From an uncultured Brevibacillus sp. (GTDB lineage: Bacteria; Bacillota; Bacilli; Brevibacillales; Brevibacillaceae): a stretch of DNA of 42,173 bases. Location of the stretch: NCBI GenBank assembly GCA_946402065.1, contig CAMIVR010000028.1, positions 1 to 42,173 on the forward strand, written 5' to 3'. The position numbers and the translations under genes are program-made. The notes beneath the pieces were generated by a model, which had not been told where the DNA came from, ran no database searches, and was given only the letters and a program-made list of their open reading frames with translations. This document shows positions 16,282 to 24,474 of this stretch, piece after piece. Position 1 is the first letter of the stretch. Every line of letters begins with the position of its first letter.

Positions 16282-16372
16282 TCGCGATGAAATAACTTCC
16301 GCTAATTTGCTGACAAAAATCAAAAAACCGCTGATATTTTGCCAGCAAAAGCGGGAACTCATTTCATCGCGA
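16282..16372 (+). promoter_or_regulatory. Large imperfect inverted repeat between nbaD and the RidA gene
   Basis: TCGCGATGAAAT (16282-16293) pairs perfectly with ATTTCATCGCGA (16361-16372); the arms continue imperfectly to about 31 bases each (TTCCGCT / AGCGGGAA, TTTGCTG / CAGCAAAA) around an A/T-rich centre. A second CCGCT copy (16328-16332) can compete with the first (16299-16303) for AGCGG (16350-16354), and GCTG/CAGC forms a small alternative hairpin. No T-run follows. It may set mRNA stability or attenuate within the operon; a short mobile repeat is another possibility. Confidence 0.65.
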
Positions 16373-16400
16373 GCCCTAACACGGACAAGGAGAAGAAACG

Positions 16401-16880
16401 ATGAGCAGATACGAGGTTGCGCCTGAACAACGAATCGAGCAGCTTGGCCTGACCCTGCCCGAGCCGCGCAAGGCAGCGGGCAATTACATCGGCTGCGTAC
16501 GAACCGGAAACCTGATCTTTACGGCCGGTCAGGGCACAGATGAATACCGCGGCAAGCTGGGGGATGACGTGACGATTGACGTCGGCTATCTGGCCGCACG
16601 ACAATGCATGTTGAATTTGTTGGCAGTTGTCAAGCAAGAGCTGGGCAGCTTGAGCAAAGTGACGCGGATTGTCAAAATCCTCGGCTTTGTCAACAGTGAT
16701 CCTGCATTTACGGACCAGCCCAAAGTGCTGAACGGAGCGTCCGATCTGCTGGTCGAGATCTTCGGCGAGCGGGGCAAGCACGGGCGTTCCGCAGTCGGCA
16801 TGGCCCAGCTGCCACACAACAACGCCGTCGAAATTGAGATGATTCTCGAAGTCGAAGATCAGGAGGACTCGCATGAGTGA
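16401..16880 (+). CDS. RidA/YjgF-family protein, probable 2-aminomuconate deaminase
   Basis: A 159-residue RidA-family enamine/imine deaminase. Seen: GNLIFTAGQGTDEYRGKLG near residues 36-54, QCMLNLLAVVKQELG, and the C-terminal GRSAVGMAQLPHNNAVEIEMIL with the family's conserved Arg and Glu region. In 3-hydroxyanthranilate meta-cleavage pathways a RidA-type deaminase converts 2-aminomuconate to 4-oxalocrotonate plus ammonia; its place just before the semialdehyde dehydrogenase fits. It is slightly longer than typical RidA (about 130). AAGGAG precedes ATG 16401; its end overlaps the next gene by 8 bases. Confidence 0.85.
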   Translation: MSRYEVAPEQRIEQLGLTLPEPRKAAGNYIGCVRTGNLIFTAGQGTDEYRGKLGDDVTIDVGYLAARQCMLNLLAVVKQELGSLSKVTRIVKILGFVNSDPAFTDQPKVLNGASDLLVEIFGERGKHGRSAVGMAQLPHNNAVEIEMILEVEDQEDSHE

Positions 16881-18348
16881 GACGATTCAGCCATCAGTCG
16901 AGAACAAACGTGTACGCGATGCCAAGCTGTTCATCAACGGTCAGTACGTCGATGCGACTTCCGGCGAGACCTTTGACACGATCAATCCGGCGACTAACGA
17001 AAAGCTGGCTGCCGTAGCAAGTGCGAGCGAGGCAGATACCCACAGAGCGATCGAGGTAGCCCAGAAAACGTTTGAAAGCGGCGTCTGGAGCAAGCTGCCG
17101 GTCGCGGACAGAGCGAATATTCTCTGCAAAATGGCCGACCTCGTCATGGAGCGGGTGGATGAGCTGGCACATCTGGAGACGCTCGATGTCGGCAAGCCGA
17201 TCAGGGAGAGCCGCGGCTTCGACATCCCGCGTTCGGCCTGGAATCTGCGCTTCTTTGCCGAGATGGCGAAATACATGACCCATGAGCATTACGATATGGG
17301 CAACTACATGTCGTATGCCAAATACGCTCCTGCCGGTGTGACCAGCCTGATCATTCCGTGGAATCTGCCGTTCATGCAGATGACCTGGAAAGCGTCGGCG
17401 GCGCTTGCCGCCGGCAACACTGTCGTCGTCAAGCCCGCTTCCTACACACCGCTCAGTGCGGTCATGCTCGGCGAAATCGCCAATGAGGCGGGGCTGCCGC
17501 CAGGTGTGCTGAACATCATCACTGGTCCGGGGGGAACAGTCGGCACGGCGATGACGACCCACCCCCATGTCCGGCGCATCTCCTTCGTCGGGGAATCGGC
17601 GACCGGCAAGACAGTGATGCGCAATGCGGCCTCGCAGCTCATCCCGGTCTCGCTGGAGCTGGGGGGGAAGTCGGCGAACATCGTCTTTGCCGATGCCGAT
17701 CTGGATGAAGCGGTGGCAGGCTCGATTGAAGCGATTTTCCGCAACCAGGGGGAAATCTGTCTGGCTGGGTCGCGACTGCTCGTGCAGGAGGAGGTTTACG
17801 ATCTGTTCCTCGACAAGTTCGTCAAGGCCGTGCAGATGATCAAGGTGGGGAATCCGCTCGACCAAGCGACAGATATGGGCGCGCTCGTCTCGCGCAGCCA
17901 CCTGGAGACGGTGGATAACTACGTGCAGATCGGCCTTGCCGAAGGAGCCAAGCTCGCCAGTGGCGGCAAGCGGATCACCGCGCTTGGCGACGGCAATTTC
18001 TACGAGCCGACCGTCTTTTACGATGTCGACAACAAGATGCGGATTGCCCAGGAAGAGATCTTTGGTCCGGTCATTGCGATCATTCCGTTTAAGACGGAAG
18101 AAGATGCCATTCGCATCGCCAATGACTCGATCTACGGTCTGGCGGGCGTCGTCTGGACGAACGATTTGCGCCGTGCCCACCGCGTAGCCGAGCAGGTCGT
18201 GTCGGGACTGTTGTGGATCAACTGCTGGTATGTGCGCGATTTGCGGACGCCGTTTGGCGGAGCGAAAGCGAGCGGCATCGGGCGGGAAGGCGGCAGGCAC
18301 AGCTTTGAATTTTATACGGAAGCAAAGACGGTGACGATGAAGCGGTAA
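16873..18348 (+). CDS. nbaE: 2-aminomuconate-6-semialdehyde dehydrogenase
   Basis: A 491-residue NAD-dependent aldehyde dehydrogenase oxidising 2-aminomuconate semialdehyde to 2-aminomuconate. Catalytic residues are E262 in SLELGGKS and C296 in NQGEICLAG; NAD-binding IIPWNLPF is present. The C-terminal INCWYVRDLRTPFGGAK is characteristic of the hydroxy-/aminomuconic semialdehyde branch of the family. It ends the upper operon and is followed by a strong terminator. A 468-residue open frame on the opposite strand is a codon-bias shadow. Confidence 0.92.
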   Translation: MSETIQPSVENKRVRDAKLFINGQYVDATSGETFDTINPATNEKLAAVASASEADTHRAIEVAQKTFESGVWSKLPVADRANILCKMADLVMERVDELAHLETLDVGKPIRESRGFDIPRSAWNLRFFAEMAKYMTHEHYDMGNYMSYAKYAPAGVTSLIIPWNLPFMQMTWKASAALAAGNTVVVKPASYTPLSAVMLGEIANEAGLPPGVLNIITGPGGTVGTAMTTHPHVRRISFVGESATGKTVMRNAASQLIPVSLELGGKSANIVFADADLDEAVAGSIEAIFRNQGEICLAGSRLLVQEEVYDLFLDKFVKAVQMIKVGNPLDQATDMGALVSRSHLETVDNYVQIGLAEGAKLASGGKRITALGDGNFYEPTVFYDVDNKMRIAQEEIFGPVIAIIPFKTEEDAIRIANDSIYGLAGVVWTNDLRRAHRVAEQVVSGLLWINCWYVRDLRTPFGGAKASGIGREGGRHSFEFYTEAKTVTMKR

Positions 18349-18475
18349 AGTGTCGGTTGAACGGCGATCTCATTACGAATCGGTGATGCTGACTAAAGTA
18401 GGCGCCGCTCATGATGGGCAATGTCGTCTTAGCAATCGCCGGTTAGGTGTAAGGAAGTATCGGTAGCGAAAAAGA

Positions 18476-18530
18476 GGGCCTCTCCTGGCAGAATCAAAGT
18501 CCTGATTCAAGGCGAGGCCCCTTTGTTTTC
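18476..18530 (+). terminator. Terminator of the upper hydroxyanthranilate operon
   Basis: GGGCCTC (18476-18482) pairs with GAGGCCC (18514-18520), inner GAATCA (18491-18496) with TGATTC (18503-18508), followed by CTTTGTTTTC. The bases between 18349 and 18475 show no gene. Confidence 0.8.
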
Positions 18531-18590
18531 GCATTCCTGTTCAAAGCCCATTTGTCCGGTTCAAAAATCGCAGGGCGGGTCGGTATGCTC

Positions 18591-18768
18591 TCACAGCGCA
18601 TGTTCATCAATCCTGATCTGAATCGCCTGCGGTTCCTGCAAAAGCTCGGATATGAGTGGAGTCACGGCTTCAAAAATTACACCAGACATGTCTGAGGTCG
18701 TGAACATTTGCAGTTGTTTTCGCTTGTGCAGCTGCTCCATTCCGCGGATGAAGCCTGAACGGCCTTCT
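18591..18768 (-). pseudogene. Possible C-terminal remnant of a TetR-like regulator
   Basis: Directly downstream of the pentapeptide gene, in another frame, an open reading encodes LTEEGRSGFIRGMEQLHKRK and then SGVIFEAVTPLISELLQ, which has the look of a TetR-family C-terminal helix set. It lacks an N-terminal DNA-binding part and a convincing start; the frame continues upstream only inside the neighbouring gene. The assignment is weak. Confidence 0.3.
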
Positions 18769-19374
18769 TCAGTCAATTTTTGCGCCGTAAGAACGTAAAA
18801 AAACAACAGCTTGAACAGTATCCATCCGAGCCCCCCTGACTTCAACCGATTTAAAATCGACACCATCCACGATCGCACCGCGCAAATCGGCCCCCTGCAG
18901 CTTTGCTTTGGCTAAATGAGCTCTGGTCAGGTCACAGTCTCTCAGATCGGACTTCTCCAGATTGGCCTCATACAGATCAGCCTCCAAAAAGCGGGTGTTG
19001 CGTAAATCTTGTTTATCCAGCTTCACATGCCGAAGGTTTGTATAAGACCAGTCGCCCTTGTTTAGCGTGATGCCGTCCATTTTCGCTTTTGTAAAGTCTG
19101 AGCCCATCATTTTGCAATCGATGAATTGGGCGACAAAGAGGTTCGCTTCCGCAAAATTGCAGTTTTCAAAAGCAGAGCCCGTATGTATGGAAGCATTCAT
19201 TTTCGCTCCGTGAAAATTGCACTGTACGAACCGGCAGTTCTCTGTACTGATTTCCTCCATGGAAGAATGGGAAAACGTGCATCGCTCAAACGTGCACCGG
19301 ATAAATTCGGCTTCCCTTAAATCCCGTTGGCGAAAATGCATCGCTTCAAAATGTTGATCGATATGGTGAGCCAT
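18769..19374 (-). CDS. Pentapeptide-repeat protein (Qnr/McbG-like fold)
   Basis: A 201-residue protein made almost wholly of A(D/N)LXX-type pentapeptides, such as CRFVQCNFHGAKM, FAEANLFVAQFIDC and ADLYEANLEKSDLRDCDL, with a single break near residue 105 (NKGDWSYTNL) as in two-coil Qnr proteins. Such right-handed quadrilateral helices can mimic DNA and shield gyrase, giving low fluoroquinolone tolerance, but many have no known role. The C-terminal AVVFLRSYGAKID ending matches the family. No clear ribosome site stronger than GGGGG (about 19385) was seen. Confidence 0.82.
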   Translation of the reverse strand: MAHHIDQHFEAMHFRQRDLREAEFIRCTFERCTFSHSSMEEISTENCRFVQCNFHGAKMNASIHTGSAFENCNFAEANLFVAQFIDCKMMGSDFTKAKMDGITLNKGDWSYTNLRHVKLDKQDLRNTRFLEADLYEANLEKSDLRDCDLTRAHLAKAKLQGADLRGAIVDGVDFKSVEVRGARMDTVQAVVFLRSYGAKID

Positions 19375-19463
19375 CGTCCTGTCCCCCCCGGAAAATGAAT
19401 AATTAAATCGTAACAGATCGTGAACGAAGAAGCATGGTTACGATTGTCTCGCCGTTAAAAATG

Positions 19464-20213
19464 TTAGGTAGTTGAATCGCATGTTTCAAGGCAGGTTTTA
19501 CAGTCCCACCACGAACCTTCTCCCGCTTTGCTGAATCCGTAAACGATTCCCCCGAACCCGATGGAGGAAAGCAGAATCGATACCAAATCGATTTTCGGTT
19601 TCGTCAGCACGGTTACATTTTTCAAGAAGCAACCCGCAAAAACAATGGAAAAGACAGTCAGCGGTATGACAAGATAAAACAGCCAGCGCCAGGACAACGA
19701 ATCGACGATCAGACCCGATAGCGTCGGTCCGATTGCCGGAGCGAACATGATGACAAGCCCGATCAAGCCCATCGCCCCGCCACGCTTTTCCGGAGGATAT
19801 ATCACAAGTATCGTCGTCATCAAAACGGGTAACATAAGACCTGTGCCCAGCGCCTGCACGATTCGCCCGATAAAAAGTATCCCGAACCAAGGAGCTGCCG
19901 CACAAACAACAGTCCCTGTCAGAAAGATAATCATAGCGGACAAAAACAGTTGTCTCGTAGTAAACCATTGCTGAAGAAGTGCCGTTACCGGAACGAGGAT
20001 ACCGATCACAAGCATATAGCCGGTAGACAACCATTGGATGGTTAATGCCGCTACGCTGAATTCTTTCATCAGCTCCGGGTATGCAATATTCAACAACGTC
20101 TCGTTCAGGATCGAGACAAATGCGCCGATAATCAATGCAGCAACAATCGGTCCTCGCCTAATCCCGCTTACGTCTGCGGAAGAAGCTCCACTCTCTGCCA
20201 TCTCCGTGTTCAT
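19464..20213 (-). pseudogene. Truncated DHA2-family MFS drug efflux pump
   Basis: A 249-residue frame with six to seven membrane helices, motifs GRIVQALGTGLMLPV (motif C region of DHA2 pumps) and GPTLSGLIVDSLSWRWLF, then an abrupt divergence after GEGSWWD. DHA2 (EmrB/QacA-like, 14-helix) pumps run to about 470-500 residues, so half is missing. ATG 20213 has GAGGAGG-type bases upstream. It is probably non-functional. Confidence 0.7.
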
Positions 20214-20236
20214 GTTTTCCTCCTCTACCTCATGTC

Positions 20237-20250
20237 TTGATACGTTTCAA
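20237..20250. promoter_or_regulatory. Near-palindrome upstream of the truncated MFS gene
   Basis: TTGATACGTTTCAA is 12/14 self-complementary and lies 24 bases before the MFS start, a position suited to a TetR-type repressor; a possible TetR remnant lies nearby. The remaining stretch to 20567 holds no gene or signal I can support. Confidence 0.3.
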
Positions 20251-20567
20251 TAAACGCACCTTGTTTTGCACTGCTCGTCCATACGCCTCTCATCTACTCT
20301 TCTTGACGCTCCTCCTTGTCCTCTTTGCTTGTTTTACCGTATATCCGTTAATTATATTGATAGAGAAAGCAATGTATATCGGATTAGCTCAGGACAGGAA
20401 AAAGTTATTGGAGCAAGGTAAGATGGATGTGCAGACGGTTATGCGATGAACCATTGAGGTTTCGGAAAGTGAAAGCGAAGGATGGCTTCCATTTCCACGA
20501 ACAGCGGACGTGCAGACTTATAAGTGCAGCTTCCGCACAAGCAAATTTTCAGTCACGGCAGGAGTCA

Positions 20568-20984
20568 TCAGATTTCACTTAGTTTGGGAGCATGCGCGAT
20601 GCATTTTGGATTCGCCAATGCCTGCCGTATTTTCCGCATCATCATCCATGCTGTTTGATAGCTGATTTCCAACTCGTTTGCGATAAATGCTGTGGATACG
20701 CTCCCGTCTTGAACGGCTAGATAGATCGCTGCAAACCAAAGTGTTATGTCCGTACGCGTCTTCTCAAATATAGTTCCTGCGGTAAGCGTCGTCTGGTATC
20801 CGCAATGCTTGCATTCATAAAACGGGTAACTGCGTGTCGTGATGGCATAACAAGTGTCATGCCCGCATTTGAAGCAGCGAAAACCTTCCGGCCATTTCAT
20901 CTTGAAAAGGTATTCATAGCAAGACTTTTCTGTAAGGAAGTGCTTTTGATATTGTCCGAGGGTAATAACTGGTTGAGAAGCCAT
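20568..20984 (-). pseudogene. N-terminal fragment of an IS1595-family (ISXO2-like) transposase
   Basis: A 138-residue frame with the family's N-terminal zinc ribbon (CFKCGHDTCY and YECKHCGYQT), TLTAGTIFEKTRT and a helix-turn-helix region LEISYQTAWMMMRKIRQAL. The DDE-like catalytic half (normally another 150 or more residues) is missing. I see no inverted terminal repeats around it, so it is a relic rather than a whole insertion sequence. Confidence 0.8.
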
Positions 20985-21208
20985 AGCGCTCATCTCCCAA
21001 GCAAATGTTTGAATTTTATTTTATCAAACATACGTTCGATTATCTAGCTGTTTTCTATATTAAGAATTCAAGATATTGATGATGCCAATACCCGGAAATA
21101 GACAAGAACTGGGAAAAATAGTTTGACACATAGGATAGGGTACTATTTCTGCAGAGGAAATGATCGTATGACGGATAGGGCAAGGTGGAGGTTAACATAC
21201 CAGCAGGT

Positions 21209-21255
21209 GTACCCGTTTCTTCTGAGCGAAGAGGAACGGGTACTTTTTCTTTTTC
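21209..21255 (+). terminator. Strong orphan terminator on the plus strand
   Basis: GTACCCGTT (21209-21217) pairs with AACGGGTAC (21235-21243), with inner CTT/AAG pairs, followed by TTTTTCTTTTTC (21244-21255). No credible coding gene ends just before it. A TTGACA lies at 21123-21128 without a good -10, so a short leader or small RNA is possible. Nothing else is evident between 20985 and 21329. Confidence 0.65.
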
Positions 21256-21329
21256 ATTTGCTCTGTGCGGACCAACGTGAACGCCCGCCAACAACAAGGA
21301 GATTATTATATTCTGGATAGACTGAAGGA

Positions 21330-22937
21330 CTATCTGGGGTCTGAATTGCCGGAGCGCCCATTCACCACAACCCAATTGCCGTTCACAGACGCCTCAATGC
21401 GGACTCGCTCCCGGATATAGTCGGCCAGCAACTCTACCATATCAGTATTGATCTCCCTCACGGCAGGCTTTCCCTGGAACATTGTATAGTTGCCCCCACC
21501 ACCCGCACGGTAATTGTTCATCACCACGTCGAACGTTTCATCTTCTGAGAGAGGCTGACCCTGCCGTTCCAGCTTGATCACCCGTTGACCGATCGGCTGC
21601 GAGATGTCCAATACGTAGTCGATGCCCTCCCACATATCGTAGTTGTAATGCTGCGGCTTTGGTGTACGGAAAGATTGGCTGACAATAATGTCGCCTTGCG
21701 CGTTCCGTTCAAAGTATTCTGCGGATTTCTCCAGGGCGTCCCGGATATCGCGCCCCGAGATGCGGATGACTTTTAGCGTATTCGGGTACACGTAATTCGC
21801 CACAATCTCCCGCATCGTAATTCGCTCGCCAAAGCCGGGAGCCATGTTGTCGAACAAAGCCGTATTGGAAATGCTCGCCCCGGAGACGTCCATTTGTACG
21901 CGATTGATTAATTCGATCAACGGATGCTCGCGCAGCCGGACGTCCGCATGTGAAGAAATTATCATGTCACCTTCCACGACACCGATCGGCTGATCGAGCC
22001 ACGCTTGCGCCAACGCCTCAACATCGCTGACAATCCGTTCAATCCCTTCATCCGCCCTGTAGTCCGCCGCAGCGATCAACTCTGATCGACTGTTCGTTAC
22101 GGTCCAGCCATTCACGTCTTTTTCTACGAGCAGCGTTACTTTGCCTAAGAACCTGCCCTCATTCGCAGGTTGCACCACGCAGACGCCGTTTACTTTACAT
22201 TCCGCGATTGCACGATGCTGGTGACCTGTCAGCAGCACGTCGATCCCGTCCACTTGCTCGCAGATCGCGTACCCGGCGTTCTCGCCAGTAAAAGGCTCCG
22301 TTGGCAATCCCGTCTCAAGATCCCGTTCGAATCCACCGTGATAGGACACGACGACGATGTCGATGCGCTCTTCGTCCTTCATGATCGGAATCCACTTTCG
22401 CGCCGTTTCCACCGGATCGTCGAAGCGTATCCCGGCAATATGCCGGGGCTGCTCCCAATTAGGTATGTAGGCTGTCGTCAACCCAAGCACTCCGATGCGA
22501 ATTCCATTGCTCAACTCGCGAACGATATACGGTTTACCGAACATTGGTTTTCCGTTCGAGGCATCCACTGTGTTTGCCGATAGCCAAGGGAAGTTGGACT
22601 CTTCCATGGCCGTTCGCAAATACGGAAGTCCGTAATTAAATTCGTGGTTACCGAGAACGGCTGCGTCGTAACGGAGCTCGTTCAAGCAAGCGATAACGGG
22701 ATTCGCCGGCTCGCTGTTGACCTTGGCATGGTAATAAGTCAGAGGAGTACCTTGCAAGCAATCTCCGTTATCAATCAAGAGGGTATGCGAATGGACGCGG
22801 CGTATCTCCTTTACGATGCTTGCAATGCGGGCGAGTCCGTGTCCCACTTCGTTTCGGTTTGAGTAGCTTCTAGGCAATAAAAACCCGTGAAGGTCGCTCG
22901 TTTCTAAAAGCACCACTTCACACTGTTTGGTTGGCAT
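21330..22937 (-). CDS. Bifunctional metallophosphatase/5'-nucleotidase, without signal peptide
   Basis: A 535-residue two-domain enzyme: an N-terminal calcineurin-type metallophosphoesterase with LLETSDLHGF, IDNGDCLQGTPL, LGNHEFNYG, VSYHGG and LTGHQHR (all metal-binding blocks), and a C-terminal 5'-nucleotidase domain (VMNNYRAGGGGNYTMFQG holds the substrate-binding aromatic region). The family releases phosphate from nucleotides or 2',3'-cyclic nucleotides, usually outside the cell, but here there is no signal peptide or anchor, so it may act in the cytoplasm. It is divergent from a phosphonate-type transporter, with PhoP-box-like repeats between, fitting a phosphorus-salvage role. The start is preceded by AGGGAGCGATC. 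Confidence 0.85.
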   Translation of the reverse strand: MPTKQCEVVLLETSDLHGFLLPRSYSNRNEVGHGLARIASIVKEIRRVHSHTLLIDNGDCLQGTPLTYYHAKVNSEPANPVIACLNELRYDAAVLGNHEFNYGLPYLRTAMEESNFPWLSANTVDASNGKPMFGKPYIVRELSNGIRIGVLGLTTAYIPNWEQPRHIAGIRFDDPVETARKWIPIMKDEERIDIVVVSYHGGFERDLETGLPTEPFTGENAGYAICEQVDGIDVLLTGHQHRAIAECKVNGVCVVQPANEGRFLGKVTLLVEKDVNGWTVTNSRSELIAAADYRADEGIERIVSDVEALAQAWLDQPIGVVEGDMIISSHADVRLREHPLIELINRVQMDVSGASISNTALFDNMAPGFGERITMREIVANYVYPNTLKVIRISGRDIRDALEKSAEYFERNAQGDIIVSQSFRTPKPQHYNYDMWEGIDYVLDISQPIGQRVIKLERQGQPLSEDETFDVVMNNYRAGGGGNYTMFQGKPAVREINTDMVELLADYIRERVRIEASVNGNWVVVNGRSGNSDPR

Positions 22938-23002
22938 CAGATCGCTCCCTTTCAGAAACCGGTAGAGAAGATTGGATTATTCTATCACACATAATCGGTA
23001 TT

Positions 23003-23077
23003 TTTACAAGAAATTACAATCATTTACATAGACTTTACGCTTTTTTGACGAGTAGTTAATCAAGCGGCTTGTATAAT
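23003..23077 (+). promoter_or_regulatory. Pho-box-like repeats and promoter of the phn operon
   Basis: Direct repeats TTTACA (23003), ATTACA (23013), TTTACA (23023), TTTACG (23034) and TTGACG (23045) recur every 10-11 bases, matching the TT(A/T/C)ACA repeats bound by PhoP in Bacillus. A perfect -10, TATAAT (23072-23077), follows with no good -35, as expected for a PhoP-activated promoter. Function is inferred from pattern. Confidence 0.6.
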
Positions 23078-23131
23078 AGAGCAGTACTTGATGAAAGCAG
23101 TATGGAGAATACAAAACGGAGGTCTTTTTAA

Positions 23132-24223
23132 GTGAAGAAAACACTTATGCCGCTCCTTACAGCGGTGCTTTCCATCGGATTGCTGGCAGGGTGCGGCGCA
23201 AACAATAATGCCACTGGTTCTGGTGCAGCGAATTCCCCGGCGCAATCGACGCCGACCGAAACGGCAGCGAAAGATACGAGCAAACAAATCGACGTTCTGA
23301 AAGTCAGCTTCGTCCCTTCCAAGGATCCGGACCAAATCATCACGACGACGGAACCGTTGAAAGAGTTGCTGAAGAAAGAACTTGCAACACAAGGCTACAA
23401 GGTAGGCAGTGTCAATATTGACGTCGGTACGACGTACGAAGCGGTCGGTGAAGCGCTCAGCGCGGGAACGACGGACATCGGTTTGATCCCGGGCGGTACG
23501 TATGCGCTGTACGACGACGGCGCGGATGTCATCCTGACCGCGACCAGAAAAGCGCTATCCAACGATTCCGACAGTCCAAAGGATTGGAACGACCACAAGC
23601 CGACGAAAGCTTTGGACGACCAGCAAGCGTCATATTACCGCTCGTTGTTTATCGCCGGTCCTTCTGCAAAAGGTCAGGAGCTGGCTGCCAAAGTAAACAG
23701 CGGCCAAGCATTGTCATGGGACGATTTGAACAGCGCACGATGGGCTGTCATGTCCACTTCCTCCTCCGCCGGTTATATTTACCCGACGCTCTGGCTGCAG
23801 CAAAACTACGGCAAAGGGTTGACGAACCTCGCGCAAGTCACACAGTCGGATTCCTACGGCAGCTCGTTCGCCCGCCTGGCCGCCGGACAAGTCGACGTCG
23901 TCGTCGCCTTTGCGGACGCGCGGCGCGACAATGAAGAGAAATGGATGAGCGAATTCGGTGGGAAAGCGTCGATCTGGGATCAGACGAACGTGATTGGGGT
24001 CACACAGCCGATCTACAATGATACGATCAGCGTAAGCAAAAAATCCCCGATCATGACGGACGACCTGAAGGCGGCCCTGCAAAAAGCTTTCATCGCGATT
24101 GCGGGAACGGAAGAAGGCAAGAAAGTGATCGCGATCTACTCCCATGAAGGGTATAAGGTCGCCAAATCTTCGGATTACGACGGCGAGCGCAAAGCGCAAG
24201 AATTGATCCGCAGCATGAAATAA
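23132..24223 (+). CDS. phnD: Phosphonate/phosphate-type ABC transporter substrate-binding lipoprotein (PhnD family)
   Basis: A 363-residue lipoprotein: signal segment with lipobox LLAGC (C21 lipidated), an Asn/Ala/Thr-rich linker and a PhnD-type type-2 periplasmic-binding fold (LKVSFVPSKDPDQI, GTTYEAVGEALSAGTTDIGLIPGG, SSSAGYIYPTLWL). It should catch phosphonates or related oxyanions outside the membrane. The start is GTG 23132 with GGAGG at 9 bases. No C-P lyase, phosphonatase or phosphite dehydrogenase is in the window, so the ligand stays open. A MITE-like insertion separates it from its ATPase gene. Confidence 0.9.
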   Translation: MKKTLMPLLTAVLSIGLLAGCGANNNATGSGAANSPAQSTPTETAAKDTSKQIDVLKVSFVPSKDPDQIITTTEPLKELLKKELATQGYKVGSVNIDVGTTYEAVGEALSAGTTDIGLIPGGTYALYDDGADVILTATRKALSNDSDSPKDWNDHKPTKALDDQQASYYRSLFIAGPSAKGQELAAKVNSGQALSWDDLNSARWAVMSTSSSAGYIYPTLWLQQNYGKGLTNLAQVTQSDSYGSSFARLAAGQVDVVVAFADARRDNEEKWMSEFGGKASIWDQTNVIGVTQPIYNDTISVSKKSPIMTDDLKAALQKAFIAIAGTEEGKKVIAIYSHEGYKVAKSSDYDGERKAQELIRSMK

Positions 24224-24258
24224 ATCCATTGCAAAATTTGCACGAAATCCGAGTGGGG

Positions 24259-24289
24259 ACATCATTATGTCATGATGTTCTCTTTTTTC
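24259..24289 (+). terminator. Weak terminator or attenuator after phnD
   Basis: ACATCAT (24259-24265) pairs with ATGATGT (24272-24278), followed by TCTCTTTTTTC. The stem is short and A/T-rich, so partial read-through is likely, which would make the binding protein more abundant than the permease. Confidence 0.45.
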
Positions 24290-24300
24290 TCCCTCTTAAA

Positions 24301-24444
24301 GAGCATGTTCAAAAAGGAGGACAAACATAGCCGTCATCGGTTAAAAGCACCAACGTCGTATTGGCAACGTCGACACTTGAACGTCGTGTTCGGCGCAACG
24401 CGGAAATTCGACAGCTATGTTTCCCGGACTTTTTGAACATCCTC
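24301..24444. mobile_element. 144-bp MITE-like element between phnD and phnC
   Basis: Terminal inverted repeats: GAGCATGTTCAAAAAG at the left end and, as its complement, GAGGATGTTCAAAAAG at the right end (15 of 16 bases), with further inverted matches inward (AACATAGCCGTC against AACATAGCTGTC). Both ends are flanked by TTAAA (24296-24300 and 24445-24449), a plausible target duplication. There is no coding gene in it. It contributes an in-frame false N-terminal extension to phnC. Confidence 0.8.
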
Positions 24445-24474
24445 TTAAATACGACCAAAGGATTGAGTATCCCA

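Noticed and set aside
16894..18300. Long open frame (468 codons) on the minus strand opposite the semialdehyde dehydrogenase gene
   Set aside because: It mirrors a GC-rich, well-recognised gene, has no family likeness and is rich in Arg/His/Asp typical of antisense shadows.
20237..20449. A 70-codon open frame on the plus strand with a hydrophobic stretch
   Set aside because: No ribosome site, no recognisable family, and it lies over the upstream region of the truncated MFS gene.
21123..21320. A 65-codon open frame across the orphan terminator
   Set aside because: It runs through a perfect terminator hairpin and has low-quality composition; a neighbouring frame is equally plausible, so no coding call.
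24361..24474. ATG 24361 as start of phnC (299-residue version)
   Set aside because: The extra codons lie mostly in the MITE-like element and do not look like the ATPase family; GTG 24475 gives the normal N terminus.
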